This document shows, piece after piece, positions 1 through 9,720 of a DNA stretch of 55,562 nt. The translations under genes and the position numbers were made by a program. Position 1 is the stretch's first letter, and each line of letters opens with the position of its first letter. Location: assembly GCA_964608185.1 (NCBI GenBank), contig CAZSMR010000003.1, forward strand, positions 1-55,562. The letters are read 5' to 3'. The DNA is from Porticoccus sp964608185. GTDB taxonomy: Bacteria; Pseudomonadota; Gammaproteobacteria; Pseudomonadales; Porticoccaceae. The notes beneath the pieces are model-generated. The model was given only the letters and a program-made list of their open reading frames with translations, did no database searches and was not told the DNA's origin.

Positions 1-52
1 TAAGGGCGGGGGATTTTGAATCCCCTGTGTATACCAATTTCACCACTCTGGC
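1..52 (-). tRNA. tRNA-Leu(CAA), 3' part cut by the window edge
   Basis: Read on the minus strand, the 5' end GCCAGAGTGG is followed by a D-arm and an anticodon stem GGGGA/TCCCC around the loop TTCAAAA. This gives anticodon CAA (plus-strand positions 16-18). The variable arm starts and is then cut off at base 1, so the T-arm and acceptor 3' end lie outside. It is divergent from queA. Confidence 0.9.
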
Positions 53-62
53 ATGAACCAAG

Positions 63-71
63 ATTATAGCA
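63..71 (-). promoter_or_regulatory. Extended -10 promoter element of tRNA-Leu
   Basis: The minus strand reads TGC TATAAT, a perfect -10 hexamer with the extended TGn, 11 bases upstream of the tRNA 5' end. No good -35 hexamer is visible at 16-18 bases, which is common with an extended -10. Assigned by pattern only. Confidence 0.5.
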
Positions 72-205
72 GTGACACCTCTATAATAAAATCATGATAT
101 CCATCTTCATATGAAATAACTTATTTCTACAATGCTGGTTATAAGGATTAATTTCTATTAACCTACCGGTTTTTTAATATATAAGAAACTAATAAGCTAA
201 CCTAG

Positions 206-1282
206 ATGAAACGAGAATTTTTTAATTATAATTTACCAGTCGACCTTATTGCGCATGAGCCAGCTCCTGAGCGAAGAGATAGTAGAATGATGATTTTAGA
301 TCCAAATTCTAAGGTATTTAAGCATCAGACTTTTTCAGACATTATTTCTTTGGTTAAACCTGGTGACCTTATGGTTTTTAACGATACCAAGGTAATGCCA
401 GCTAGAATGTTTGGAAAAAAAGATACCGGAGGAAAAATTGAGCTTTTAGTCGAAAGATTACTTGATAAACAAAAAGTTTTAGCACATTTGCGTGCTAGCA
501 AATCCCCAAAAGTAGGCTCAAAAATAATTTTTGAAGGTTCTATTGAGGCTATAGTGGAAGAACGCAAAGAAGACAAATTCATAATTAGATTTCTTGAAGA
601 CCAATCTGTGATGGAAATACTAGAATCTAAAGGCCATATGCCATTACCACCTTACATAGATCGTACCGATCGTTTAATAGATAAAGAACGCTATCAGACG
701 GTGTATGCAAAAATACCTGGCGCAGTCGCGGCACCAACTGCAGGATTACATTTTGATGTAGATATACTGAAAGAACTATCTGTATTAGGTGTAGATATAG
801 CGTATGTCACACTGCATGTAGGCTCTGGAACCTTCCAGCCTGTTCGAGCTAACAGTATTCATGATCACATAATGCATGCAGAGGTAATTGACGTCCCTCA
901 GTCTGTTTGCGAGCAAGTTGAAGCAACACGTAAACGAGGTGGACGTATAATAGCCGTTGGTACGACTAGTGTTCGCTGCCTAGAGAGTGCTGCTGTAGGG
1001 GGAAAAATTAAACCAGTCAAAGGTGAAACAGATATATTTATTTATCCAGGTTATGAGTTTCAGGTAGTAGACGCTATGATCACAAACTTTCATTTACCTG
1101 AATCAACACTATTAATGTTAGTCAGCGCTTTTTCTGGGTATACATCAATAATGGAAGCTTATAATCAAGCCATAGTTAAAGGGTATAGATTTTTTAGTTA
1201 TGGTGATGCTATGTTCTTAGTACGCAACCCACATGCATCTTCAGAACTCCCTATTACAAAAGTATATTCAGGAAAATATTAA
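206..1282 (+). CDS. queA: S-adenosylmethionine:tRNA ribosyltransferase-isomerase QueA
   Basis: QueA transfers and isomerises the ribosyl group of S-adenosylmethionine onto preQ1 in tRNA, giving epoxyqueuosine; it acts in the cytoplasm after Tgt. At 358 residues it has the usual family length (about 356 in E. coli). Family-typical stretches are visible: the N-terminal YNLPVDLIAHEPAPERRDSR, the central AAPTAGLHFD and the C-terminal NFHLPESTLLMLVSAF. ATG 206 is the natural start and no upstream extension fits. The stop codon directly abuts the tgt start, so the two genes form a tight queA-tgt operon, as in most gammaproteobacteria. Nothing is unusual. Confidence 0.97.
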   Translation: MKREFFNYNLPVDLIAHEPAPERRDSRMMILDPNSKVFKHQTFSDIISLVKPGDLMVFNDTKVMPARMFGKKDTGGKIELLVERLLDKQKVLAHLRASKSPKVGSKIIFEGSIEAIVEERKEDKFIIRFLEDQSVMEILESKGHMPLPPYIDRTDRLIDKERYQTVYAKIPGAVAAPTAGLHFDVDILKELSVLGVDIAYVTLHVGSGTFQPVRANSIHDHIMHAEVIDVPQSVCEQVEATRKRGGRIIAVGTTSVRCLESAAVGGKIKPVKGETDIFIYPGYEFQVVDAMITNFHLPESTLLMLVSAFSGYTSIMEAYNQAIVKGYRFFSYGDAMFLVRNPHASSELPITKVYSGKY

Positions 1283-2398
1283 ATGAGAGATAGTTGCTCC
1301 ATGAATTTTGAGCTGGACTCTATAGATGGCAGCGCCCGAAGGGGCCGTTTAGAATTCCCGCGCGGTACAGTTGAAACACCTTCTTTCATGCCGGTTGGTA
1401 CTTGCGGTACCGTTAAAGGCATGCTGCCAAGAGATATTAAAGAAACTGGTGCTCAAATAATTTTAGGCAATACATTCCATTTGATGCTTAGACCTGGTAC
1501 TGAAGTTATCAAAGCTCATGGGGGTTTACATGATTTCATGCAATGGCAGGGTCCAATACTAACTGATTCTGGTGGCTTTCAGGTCTTTAGTTTAGGATCT
1601 ATTAGTAAAATAAATGAAAATGGCGTTTCTTTTCGTTCCCCTATAGATGGTAGTTCAGTTTTTTTAGATCCGGAAACCTCAATTCATGTCCAGAAAGATT
1701 TAGGGGCTGATGTAGTAATGATTTTTGATGAGTGCACAGCTTATCCAGCATCAAAAGAAGAAGCCCAGATCTCGATGGAGCTATCTTTACGATGGGCAGA
1801 AAGAAGTAAACGAGCACATTGTGATAGCAGTTCTGCATTATTTGGGATTATACAAGGTGGAATGTATGAAGGTTTACGTGATATTTCTTTGGCTGGGCTT
1901 GAAGAATTAGGGTTCGACGGCTATGCCATAGGAGGGCTCTCAGTTGGAGAACCGAAAGAAGATATGCTCAGAATACTTGCTAGCACTGTCCGCAAAATGC
2001 CAAATAACAAACCTCGTTATTTAATGGGTGTAGGTAAACCCTCGGATATACTAGAAGCAGTAAAACATGGAATCGATATGTTTGATTGTGTCATGCCTAC
2101 AAGAAATGCACGCAACGGACATTTGTTCACTAGTTGTGGCGTAGTTAAAATTAAAAATGCAAAATATCGTTCTAATATGGAGCCTATTGATCATAGGTGT
2201 GATTGCTATACGTGTAAAAATTTTAGTCTTGCTTACCTTCATCATTTAGAGAAGTGCGGAGAGATGCTTGGTGCGCAGCTGAATACTATACATAATGTAT
2301 ATTATTACCAGTCTTTGATGAAAGGTATACGACGAGCTATAACTGAGAATCGGTTGAATGAGTTTTCAGAACAATTTTATGTACAGCAAGATTGTTAG
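1283..2398 (+). CDS. tgt: Queuine tRNA-ribosyltransferase (tRNA-guanine transglycosylase)
   Basis: Tgt exchanges guanine 34 of GUN-anticodon tRNAs for preQ1. DSGGFQVFSLG near residue 95 carries the acid/base Asp, FDCVMPTR carries the nucleophilic Asp, and the zinc site is C-x-C-x2-C in CDCYTCKNF plus a downstream His. ATG 1283 abuts the queA stop and has an AGGA 9 bases upstream. A second in-frame ATG at 1301 begins MNFELDS, which aligns with the E. coli N-terminus and would make the active-site Asp residue 89 as in E. coli. The start is therefore uncertain by six residues. In most relatives yajC follows; here there are 194 non-coding bases before secD. Confidence 0.97.
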   Translation: MRDSCSMNFELDSIDGSARRGRLEFPRGTVETPSFMPVGTCGTVKGMLPRDIKETGAQIILGNTFHLMLRPGTEVIKAHGGLHDFMQWQGPILTDSGGFQVFSLGSISKINENGVSFRSPIDGSSVFLDPETSIHVQKDLGADVVMIFDECTAYPASKEEAQISMELSLRWAERSKRAHCDSSSALFGIIQGGMYEGLRDISLAGLEELGFDGYAIGGLSVGEPKEDMLRILASTVRKMPNNKPRYLMGVGKPSDILEAVKHGIDMFDCVMPTRNARNGHLFTSCGVVKIKNAKYRSNMEPIDHRCDCYTCKNFSLAYLHHLEKCGEMLGAQLNTIHNVYYYQSLMKGIRRAITENRLNEFSEQFYVQQDC

Positions 2399-2592
2399 GT
2401 TAGAGGAAATTCTTAATAAGTTTTTTAACAAAAGTTTTTTGATTCCCTAAGGTATATTTATATGAATTTTTATAGCAGATACTAGTTTCGACACTTTATG
2501 GCGAATAATTTCCTAACAAGCCTCACAAGATCAACAGTTTCAGCCTATAATGCAACTTTGTTAATACTCGAAATTATAAAAGAACAATTTTT

Positions 2593-4455
2593 ATGAACAA
2601 TTATCCTCTTAGAACATATGTTTTTATTCTTGCAATCATAGCTGCCAGTGTTGTATTCGCGTTACCTAACATTTTTTCTGCAGATCCTGCAATTCAGGTG
2701 TCTGGTCAAAGCAGTGAAATGTTAATTGATCAACCAGTTATGGATACTATAACGGCTGCATTAAGAGAAGCTGATATAGATTATTTTGGAGAGGAGGCTG
2801 ATGGTGAAACCGGTATTTTGCGACTACGGGATATTGAAAAACAATTATATGCAAAAAGATTAATTCAGGAAAAGCTTGGCCTTGAATATATTGTAGCCTT
2901 AAATTTGGCACCCACGACCCCTCAATGGTTAGCTAAAATTGGAGCGTCTCCGATGAAGCTGGGACTTGATCTTCGTGGGGGAGTACATTTTTTACTTGAA
3001 GTCAACACAGATGAGACCATAAGTAAGCAGATGGATACTATTGTTCGTCAAGTTCGAACTGCTATGCGAGAAGAAAAATTACGCTATGAGTCAATCAAGT
3101 TAGTTAAAAGAAAATTAATAGTTGCTTCCTTTAAAAGAAAGGCTGATGCAGATCAGGCGAGTAATATTATGCGAAAAAAATTCACTGGAATTAGTCGCGA
3201 TATTCGAGAGGAAGATGGATTTTTTGTTATTCGCTCTCAAATGCTAGAGTCGGAAATTAAAAAAATTCAAGACTACGCTATTAATCAAAACTTGACTACA
3301 TTACGTAATCGAGTCAATGAGCTTGGAGTTTCTGAGCCAGTTGTTCAGCGACAGGGAAGAAATAGAATTGTTGTCGAACTTCCGGGTGTACAGGATACTG
3401 CTGCAGCTAAACGTATTATAGGAAAAACAGCAAATTTAGAGTTCAGGCTAGAAGCAAAACCTGGATCAACGAACCGAGAAAAGTTTTCATTTAGCGATTC
3501 TTATGTGCGCGATAGAGGAATCAAGGACGCTTTTTTGAAGCGGACAGTCGTTATAACAGGTGACCATGTTTCAAAAGCCTCTGCAGGCTATGATGAGAAA
3601 GGAACACCAAATGTAAATATCTCTTTGAACAGTCAAGGTGGAGCTAGAATGCACCGGATGACCAGAAATAATATAGGACGCCGGCTGGGCGTTTTGTTTA
3701 TCGAGTATAAAGTAAGAACAAAAATAAATACTAATGACCTTGGAGAGCAGATAGTAGTCTCCGAACGCTTTGTCGACAAAAAGATTATCAATTTAGCAAC
3801 TATTCAAAGCGCTCTTGGTGTTGGTTTTCAAATAACAGGGCTGAGTACTCCAAGGGAGGCTTCAGAGTTAGCATTATTTTTGAGAGCTGGAGCTATGGCT
3901 GCACCTATGTATTTTGTAGAAGAGAGAACTATTGGCCCATCACTAGGGGCAGAAAATATTGATTTAGGAATAAAATCTGTATCAATAGGAATGTTTTTAG
4001 TGGTGTTGTTTATGCTTTTTTACTACAAAATATTTGGACTCTTCGCTAATATTGCTTTGACTTTAAATTTATTAATTTTAGTAGCTTTTATGTCACTACT
4101 TGAGGCTACATTAACGCTACCTGGCATCGCTGGTATTGTTTTAACTGTTGGTATTGCAGTAGATGCAAATGTGCTTATATTCTCACGCATCAAAGAGGAG
4201 CTAGCTAATGGATTACCTCCTCAATCTGCTATAAACGCTGGGTATGACCGTGCTTTTGTTTCGATTATAGATGCCAATGTTACAACTCTGATAGTTGCAG
4301 TCATCCTGTTCATTATTGGCTCTGGTCCAGTGCAGGGATTTGCTGTAACTCTTTCAATTGGTATCTTAGTATCGATGTTCACTGCTATTATTGTAACTAG
4401 AGCACTTGTAAACCTGAGTTTCGGCAATCGTACTATAGAAAAAATAAGAATTTAG
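2593..4455 (+). CDS. secD: Protein translocase subunit SecD
   Basis: SecD is an inner-membrane RND-type subunit that, with SecF, uses the proton-motive force to help the SecYEG channel release exported proteins. The 620 residues match the family length (615 in E. coli). An N-terminal membrane segment (about residues 8-27) is followed by a large periplasmic domain with the family sequence GLDLRGGVHFLLEV. The C-terminal half has five hydrophobic segments including GIVLTVGIAVDANVLIFSRIKEE. secF follows after 10 bases, so the two are co-transcribed. The expected yajC is not found immediately upstream. Confidence 0.97.
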   Translation: MNNYPLRTYVFILAIIAASVVFALPNIFSADPAIQVSGQSSEMLIDQPVMDTITAALREADIDYFGEEADGETGILRLRDIEKQLYAKRLIQEKLGLEYIVALNLAPTTPQWLAKIGASPMKLGLDLRGGVHFLLEVNTDETISKQMDTIVRQVRTAMREEKLRYESIKLVKRKLIVASFKRKADADQASNIMRKKFTGISRDIREEDGFFVIRSQMLESEIKKIQDYAINQNLTTLRNRVNELGVSEPVVQRQGRNRIVVELPGVQDTAAAKRIIGKTANLEFRLEAKPGSTNREKFSFSDSYVRDRGIKDAFLKRTVVITGDHVSKASAGYDEKGTPNVNISLNSQGGARMHRMTRNNIGRRLGVLFIEYKVRTKINTNDLGEQIVVSERFVDKKIINLATIQSALGVGFQITGLSTPREASELALFLRAGAMAAPMYFVEERTIGPSLGAENIDLGIKSVSIGMFLVVLFMLFYYKIFGLFANIALTLNLLILVAFMSLLEATLTLPGIAGIVLTVGIAVDANVLIFSRIKEELANGLPPQSAINAGYDRAFVSIIDANVTTLIVAVILFIIGSGPVQGFAVTLSIGILVSMFTAIIVTRALVNLSFGNRTIEKIRI

Positions 4456-4465
4456 GAAATTTTAT

Positions 4466-5383
4466 ATGCTTACTAGTAACATTATTGATTTTATGGGACA
4501 GCGAAAAATAGCATCAATATTTTCTATTTTTCTAATTGTTGGGTCAATTATTTCTTTCTCCACAAAAGGATTAGTTTTAGGGCTAGACTTCACTGGTGGA
4601 ACTCAGATTGAAGTGGGCTATCAAAATAAGGCAGACCTAATAGAAATACGCAATCATTTGAGAGCTGCTGGCTTTGAAAATTCTATTGTTGTTCACTTTG
4701 GGTCAGAAAAAGATGTTCTTATACGAATGCAAGGTAAGCCCGAAGCAGGTTTGTCCGATAGTGTTCTTCAGGCACTTCGTATAAGCCAGCCTTCGGTTAC
4801 TTTACGTCGCGTAGACTTTGTTGGACCCCAGGTGGGAGAGGAGCTAAGAGAAGACGGTGGTCTCGGGATGCTTGTAGCCCTATTAGTGGTCATGATGTAT
4901 ATAGCTATAAGATTTCAGTATAAATTTTCTATAGGTGCTGTTGTAGCACTCATACATGATGTAATCATCACACTTGGATTTTTTTCTGTCACTGAATTAG
5001 AGTTTGATCTTACCGTTTTAGCTGCAGTGCTAGCAGTCATAGGATATTCACTTAATGATACGATAGTTGTATCCGATAGAATTAGAGAAAATTTACGCTT
5101 GCTGAGAGTCTCAGTTGTTGAAGCGGTAATTAACCAATCTTTAACTCAAACTCTAGGTAGAACTTTAGTGACATCAATAACTACATTATTAGTATTAGCA
5201 TCGTTATTCTTTTTTGGTGGAGAACTCATCCATAATTTTGCTATTGCCTTGATGGTGGGCGTATTAATTGGAACCTATTCATCAATTTATGTAGCTTCAA
5301 ATATTCTTCTTACTTTAGATCTAAAAAGAGAAGACTTGCTAGCGCCCGAAAAAGAAGGTGAAGAATTAGATGATCTGCCTTGA
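4466..5383 (+). CDS. secF: Protein translocase subunit SecF
   Basis: SecF is the partner of SecD in the inner membrane. At 305 residues it is slightly shorter than E. coli SecF (323). An N-terminal membrane segment (about residues 14-34) precedes the periplasmic part containing LGLDFTGGTQIEVGY. Five more membrane segments follow, including VIGYSLNDTIVVSDRIREN, the conserved SecF transmembrane motif. The C-terminus is acidic (EKEGEELDDLP). The gene lies 10 bases after secD and is convergent with proS, with only 20 bases between their stop codons and no obvious hairpin terminator there. Confidence 0.96.
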   Translation: MLTSNIIDFMGQRKIASIFSIFLIVGSIISFSTKGLVLGLDFTGGTQIEVGYQNKADLIEIRNHLRAAGFENSIVVHFGSEKDVLIRMQGKPEAGLSDSVLQALRISQPSVTLRRVDFVGPQVGEELREDGGLGMLVALLVVMMYIAIRFQYKFSIGAVVALIHDVIITLGFFSVTELEFDLTVLAAVLAVIGYSLNDTIVVSDRIRENLRLLRVSVVEAVINQSLTQTLGRTLVTSITTLLVLASLFFFGGELIHNFAIALMVGVLIGTYSSIYVASNILLTLDLKREDLLAPEKEGEELDDLP

Positions 5384-5403
5384 GTACAAAAATAAATTGA
5401 GAA

Positions 5404-7146
5404 TTAGCGCTTTACATTTTGGAGTATAAATTTATTTAGCTCCGCAAATGGAATATTTATATTATCAGGACTTTTTCGATTGCGATATTCTATAACCCCT
5501 TGCTCTAATCCTTTTTCTCCGACTACTAATCTATGAGGCAACCCAATAAGTTCCACTTCGGCCAGCATGAAACCTAAGCGTGCCTTTTCTTGATCCATAA
5601 AAAGAACCTCAAAATCGTTAGCTAATAGCTCGCTATATATTTTTTCGCAGGTTTTTTTTACTTTTTCAGATTTATGAATATTGATAGGAATTAGTGCGAT
5701 TTGAAAGGGCGCCAATTCATCAGGCCATAAAATTCCTTTTTCATCATTATTTTGCTCAATAGCTGCAGCTACTATTCTACTGACCCCAATTCCATAGCAA
5801 CCCATAAATAACAGTTGCTTTTTCCCTTGTTCGTCTAGAATCGTTCCTTTCATTTCTTTGCTATATTTAGTACCTAGCTGAAAGATGTGGCCAACTTCTA
5901 TCCCGCGCTTGATATCTAAAATACCTTCACCATCCGGGCTAGGGTCTCCTTGAACTACATTTCTTATATCTTTGACTACCTTGGTGCCACAATCGCGTTC
6001 CCAATTAACACCTATTAAATGCGCATTGTTTTTATTGGCTCCACATACAAAATTAATTAGTTGACTTGCAGAATGGTCAGCAATAATTGGGATATTTAGT
6101 CCCACTGGCCCTAGGTTTCCAGCTTCACAATTCAGCTGATCTTTTATAGTCTCTTTGCTGGCAAAGGTAAGTGGTGATTTGACCCCGTTAATTTTTTCAG
6201 CTTTTACCGTATTTAATTGATGATCGCCACGTAGCACTAAAGCTACTAGTGGTGGGTTAGCATCGTTTTTAGATGATTCTTTTTTAGGTTGGCCTAATAC
6301 AATTAGTGTTTTAATAATATTAGATTTTTCTACGCCCAACAACTGACTTATTTCTTCTATGCTACTGAGGTCTTGTGTTTTAATTTCTTGCAATTTAGTC
6401 TTGCTAGAAGAGCTTGTTGGGTCTGGAGACATCGCTTCAGTCATCTCAATGTTAGCTGCGAAATTACTTTGGGTAGAGAATGCGATAGAGTCCTCCCCCG
6501 ACTCAGCTAAAACATGAAATTCATGGGAATGACTTCCGCCAATACTACCTGTGTCAGCTAGCACAGACCTAAAATTTAAACCAATTCGCTTAAAGATACT
6601 AATGTAGATTTCGTGCATTAATTGATACGTTTGAGATAGGCTTTCTTCAGTTGTATGGAATGAGTATGCATCTTTCATGATGAATTCTCTTGACCTCATA
6701 ACACCGAAACGTGGACGTATTTCGTCACGAACTTTAGTTTGTATCTGATAAATAATTAATGGCAACTGCTTATAACTTTGAATTTCATTACGTACTAAAT
6801 CTGTTATCACTTCTTCGTGAGTTGGACCAAGACAGAAAGATCGATCATGTCTGTCCTTCATGCGTAGAAGTTCTGGGCCATATTTTTCCCAACGGCCAGA
6901 TTCCTTCCATAGTTCCGCAGGCTGGATTATTGGCATGAGAATCTCTTGCGCACCTGATCTATTCATTTCTTCTCTGATAATTGCTTCCACTTTACGTAGT
7001 ACTAGTAATCCCATAGGAAGCCATGTGTATAATCCAGACGCTAATTTTCGTATCATACCTGCACGTAACATTAACTGGTGGCTAATAATCTCTGCATCAG
7101 AGGGGCTCTCTTTTTTTGTTGAAATTAAAAATTGGCTAGCTCGCAT
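5404..7146 (-). CDS. proS: Prolyl-tRNA synthetase (bacterial type, with editing domain)
   Basis: This enzyme charges tRNA-Pro in the cytoplasm. The 580 residues match the bacterial-type enzyme (572 in E. coli). The N-terminal class II core has RKLASGLYTWLPMG, LGPTHEEVITDLVRNEI and RPRFGVMRSREFIMKDAYSFH. The editing (YbaK-like) insertion occupies about residues 220-390. Motif 3 is in MGCYGIGVSRIVAAAIEQ, and the C-terminal anticodon-binding domain starts at APFQIALIPI. The gene is monocistronic and convergent with secF. The 86 bases upstream separate it divergently from the HIT gene and may hold both promoters. Confidence 0.97.
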   Translation of the reverse strand: MRASQFLISTKKESPSDAEIISHQLMLRAGMIRKLASGLYTWLPMGLLVLRKVEAIIREEMNRSGAQEILMPIIQPAELWKESGRWEKYGPELLRMKDRHDRSFCLGPTHEEVITDLVRNEIQSYKQLPLIIYQIQTKVRDEIRPRFGVMRSREFIMKDAYSFHTTEESLSQTYQLMHEIYISIFKRIGLNFRSVLADTGSIGGSHSHEFHVLAESGEDSIAFSTQSNFAANIEMTEAMSPDPTSSSSKTKLQEIKTQDLSSIEEISQLLGVEKSNIIKTLIVLGQPKKESSKNDANPPLVALVLRGDHQLNTVKAEKINGVKSPLTFASKETIKDQLNCEAGNLGPVGLNIPIIADHSASQLINFVCGANKNNAHLIGVNWERDCGTKVVKDIRNVVQGDPSPDGEGILDIKRGIEVGHIFQLGTKYSKEMKGTILDEQGKKQLLFMGCYGIGVSRIVAAAIEQNNDEKGILWPDELAPFQIALIPINIHKSEKVKKTCEKIYSELLANDFEVLFMDQEKARLGFMLAEVELIGLPHRLVVGEKGLEQGVIEYRNRKSPDNINIPFAELNKFILQNVKR

Positions 7147-7232
7147 AATTTATTCTTTCTGTTGGCGGTTAACGTAAAAAAAGGTATTTTACGGTGATCA
7201 TGTTTATTGGTATAGAGTAGAGGAATAATAAA

Positions 7233-7655
7233 TTGTTTGAACTTCATCCTCAGTTAGTAAAGGATACTATATTTATTGGTGAGTTTAAGCTTTCGCAGCT
7301 ACTTATTCATCGAGATGCTAATTATCCATGGTTTATTTTAGTTCCCAAGAAACCTGACATTACAGAAATCCACGAATTATCAAACAATGAGGCAATTCAG
7401 TTGATAAAAGAATCTTGCTTGTTATCAGAGGTGATGATGAGGTTGTTTATGCCTGATAAAATTAATATTGCAGCCCTAGGAAATATAGTTCCACAGTTGC
7501 ATCTCCATCATATTGCCCGTTATAAAATAGATGTTTCTTGGCCCAAACCTGTATGGGGTCATAAACCTCAATTAGAATATGAAAAAGAGAAACTGCGACT
7601 TCGAATTGAATCAATTTCTCTCGCTCTTTCTCAAAATGGATTGAATGTTGCTTAG
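7233..7655 (+). CDS. HIT-domain protein (atypical triad Q-x-H-x-H)
   Basis: A 140-residue member of the histidine-triad nucleotide-binding superfamily, probably a cytoplasmic nucleotide hydrolase or transferase; substrate unknown. The triad region reads NIVPQLHLHHIAR (residues 84-96), so the first triad position is Gln88 instead of His, while His90 and His92 remain. I recall this variant from a separate gammaproteobacterial subfamily, so it need not be inactive. The start is TTG 7233, backed by GAGGAA eight bases upstream; no in-frame ATG gives a better N-terminus. It is divergent from proS and precedes aspS. A second, canonical HIT protein lies at 45703-46053. Confidence 0.85.
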   Translation: MFELHPQLVKDTIFIGEFKLSQLLIHRDANYPWFILVPKKPDITEIHELSNNEAIQLIKESCLLSEVMMRLFMPDKINIAALGNIVPQLHLHHIARYKIDVSWPKPVWGHKPQLEYEKEKLRLRIESISLALSQNGLNVA

Positions 7656-7753
7656 ATATATATTTGGAGAAATTAACAAATCGGCCGCCTAAGAAACTAT
7701 TTGGTTAGAAAAATGAGATAATATCTGTTCTTCTAGCGTTTGTTTTCATAAGG

Positions 7754-7759
7754 TATAAT
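7754..7759 (+). promoter_or_regulatory. Probable -10 element of the aspS promoter
   Basis: A perfect TATAAT lies about 87 bases before the aspS start, in the 190-base space between the HIT gene and aspS. Seventeen bases upstream is only the weak hexamer TTCTAG (7731-7736), so the -35 call is poor. Confidence 0.4.
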
Positions 7760-7845
7760 GCCGAGATTTTTTAAGGTACTCAGCGACTTGGTAAGCAGTT
7801 TGAGTAGAACTTTTCATAGGGCTTTAATTATTACGGGAAGAAATA

Positions 7846-9615
7846 ATGCGTACAATTTATAGTGGTGCCCTTACTTCTAGGAACATTGATCAAGAAATTA
7901 CAATTTGCGGTTGGGTACATCGTCGCAGGGACCATGGTGGTGTTATTTTTATTGATCTCCGCGATCGCGAAGGGTTAGTACAGGTAGTTTTCGACCCTGA
8001 TGGAGGTAAGCACTTTCAGGTTGCAGATTCAGTGCGAAGTGAATATGTTCTTAAAATTAAAGGAAGAGTCCGCGCTAGATCCTCTGAGACATGCAATCCT
8101 GAGATGCCAACAGGACAAATAGAAGTATACGGGTTGGCATTAGAAATACTTAATGTATCGGAAACCCCCCCATTTCCTTTAGATGAGCATATCAAGGTTG
8201 GTGAAGATATTCGTTTGAAATACCGCTATATGGATTTGCGTCGTCCAGAAATGTTAAAAAATCTCATTTTCCGTTCTAAGGTCACTACTTTAATGCGAAA
8301 CGACCTCAATGATAAGGGTTTTTTGGATATCGAAACTCCCATCTTGACTCGAGCTACCCCAGAAGGTGCAAGGGATTATTTAGTCCCTAGTCGCACTCAT
8401 GAAGGTAAGTTTTTTGCACTACCACAATCACCGCAATTGTTTAAACAATTACTTATGATGTCTGGTGTCGATAAATACTACCAAATTGCAAAGTGTTTTC
8501 GTGATGAGGATCTCCGTGCTGACCGCCAACCAGAGTTTACTCAGGTAGATATTGAAGGCTCTTTTATTGATGAAAACGAAATCATGAAACTTAGTGAAAA
8601 CATGATTAGTAGAGTTTTCAATGAGTTATTGGATGTTGATCTAGGCACCTTTCCGAAAATTTCATACTGTGAGGCAATGAACAGATATGGTAGTGATAAG
8701 CCCGACCTACGTATACCCCTCGAGCTAATAGAGATTAAGGATTTAATGGTCGATGTAGATTTTAAAGTTTTTTCTGGTCCGGCAAACGATCCTAATGGTC
8801 GCATTGCAGCTATTTGTGTCCCTAATGGCAATTCTATAAGTCGTAAGAAAATAGATGACTATACTTCTTTTGTCGGCATATATGGAGCTAGAGGACTAGC
8901 TTATATAAAAGTTAATAATAAAGATGATTTGGAAGAAGGCCTACAGTCGCCAATTGTGAAATTTCTGCCTCAGAATATCCGTGCTGAAATCCTTAAACGA
9001 ACAGGTGCAGAAAACGGTGATCTCATTTTCTTTGGTGCTGACAATTATAGAATTGTTTCTGATTCTTTGGGTGCGTTAAGAGTCAAATTGGGCGAAGATC
9101 TAGATTTATATAATAGAACATGGGCACCCTTATGGGTTGTTGATTTCCCTATGTTCGAAAAAACAGATGATGGAAGTTGGACTTCTTTGCATCATCCGTT
9201 CACTCAGCCAGCTTGCGACGCTAAGGAATTAGTAGATGATCCCGGAAGTGCCTTATCATTAGCTTATGATATGGTCATCAACGGAACTGAGCTTGGTGGT
9301 GGCTCTATACGTATTGACAACTTAAAAATGCAAAAAACAGTATTTGCTGTTTTAGGGATAAGCGATAAGGAGGCTCAAGAAAAATTTGGATTTCTTCTGG
9401 AGGCTCTCAGTTATGGTTGCCCTCCTCACGGGGGACTAGCTTTCGGACTAGATCGATTGGTTATGCTGATGACGGGGAGCGTTTCAATTCGAGATGTCAT
9501 CGCATTTCCTAAGACACAAACAGCAGCTTGTGTCCTCACAGATGCACCGGGGTCTGTTGATAAAAAGCAACTAAGAGATATGAGCATAGAGTTAAGAGAG
9601 AAAAAAGGCGCTTAA
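7846..9615 (+). CDS. aspS: Aspartyl-tRNA synthetase (bacterial type)
   Basis: This enzyme charges tRNA-Asp. The 589 residues match the bacterial enzyme (590 in E. coli). The N-terminal OB-fold anticodon-binding domain has ITICGWVHRRRDHGGVIFIDLRDREG. The class II core includes FRDEDLRADRQPEFTQVDIE (motif 2). The bacterial GAD insertion spans about residues 290-410. Motif 3 is in PPHGGLAFGLDRLVMLM. ATG 7846 has GGAAG seven bases upstream. In related genomes aspS precedes yebC and ruvC; here a small repeat protein sits between aspS and ruvC instead. Whether the enzyme also charges tRNA-Asn cannot be judged from this window. Confidence 0.97.
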   Translation: MRTIYSGALTSRNIDQEITICGWVHRRRDHGGVIFIDLRDREGLVQVVFDPDGGKHFQVADSVRSEYVLKIKGRVRARSSETCNPEMPTGQIEVYGLALEILNVSETPPFPLDEHIKVGEDIRLKYRYMDLRRPEMLKNLIFRSKVTTLMRNDLNDKGFLDIETPILTRATPEGARDYLVPSRTHEGKFFALPQSPQLFKQLLMMSGVDKYYQIAKCFRDEDLRADRQPEFTQVDIEGSFIDENEIMKLSENMISRVFNELLDVDLGTFPKISYCEAMNRYGSDKPDLRIPLELIEIKDLMVDVDFKVFSGPANDPNGRIAAICVPNGNSISRKKIDDYTSFVGIYGARGLAYIKVNNKDDLEEGLQSPIVKFLPQNIRAEILKRTGAENGDLIFFGADNYRIVSDSLGALRVKLGEDLDLYNRTWAPLWVVDFPMFEKTDDGSWTSLHHPFTQPACDAKELVDDPGSALSLAYDMVINGTELGGGSIRIDNLKMQKTVFAVLGISDKEAQEKFGFLLEALSYGCPPHGGLAFGLDRLVMLMTGSVSIRDVIAFPKTQTAACVLTDAPGSVDKKQLRDMSIELREKKGA

Positions 9616-9720
9616 AGACATATAATATATTAGCTATTGCAACTAACCAGCATATTGAGTTGCAAAAAGATAAATAAAAATATAACTATATTTTAACGAG
9701 TAATCTAGGGAGACTGAAAG

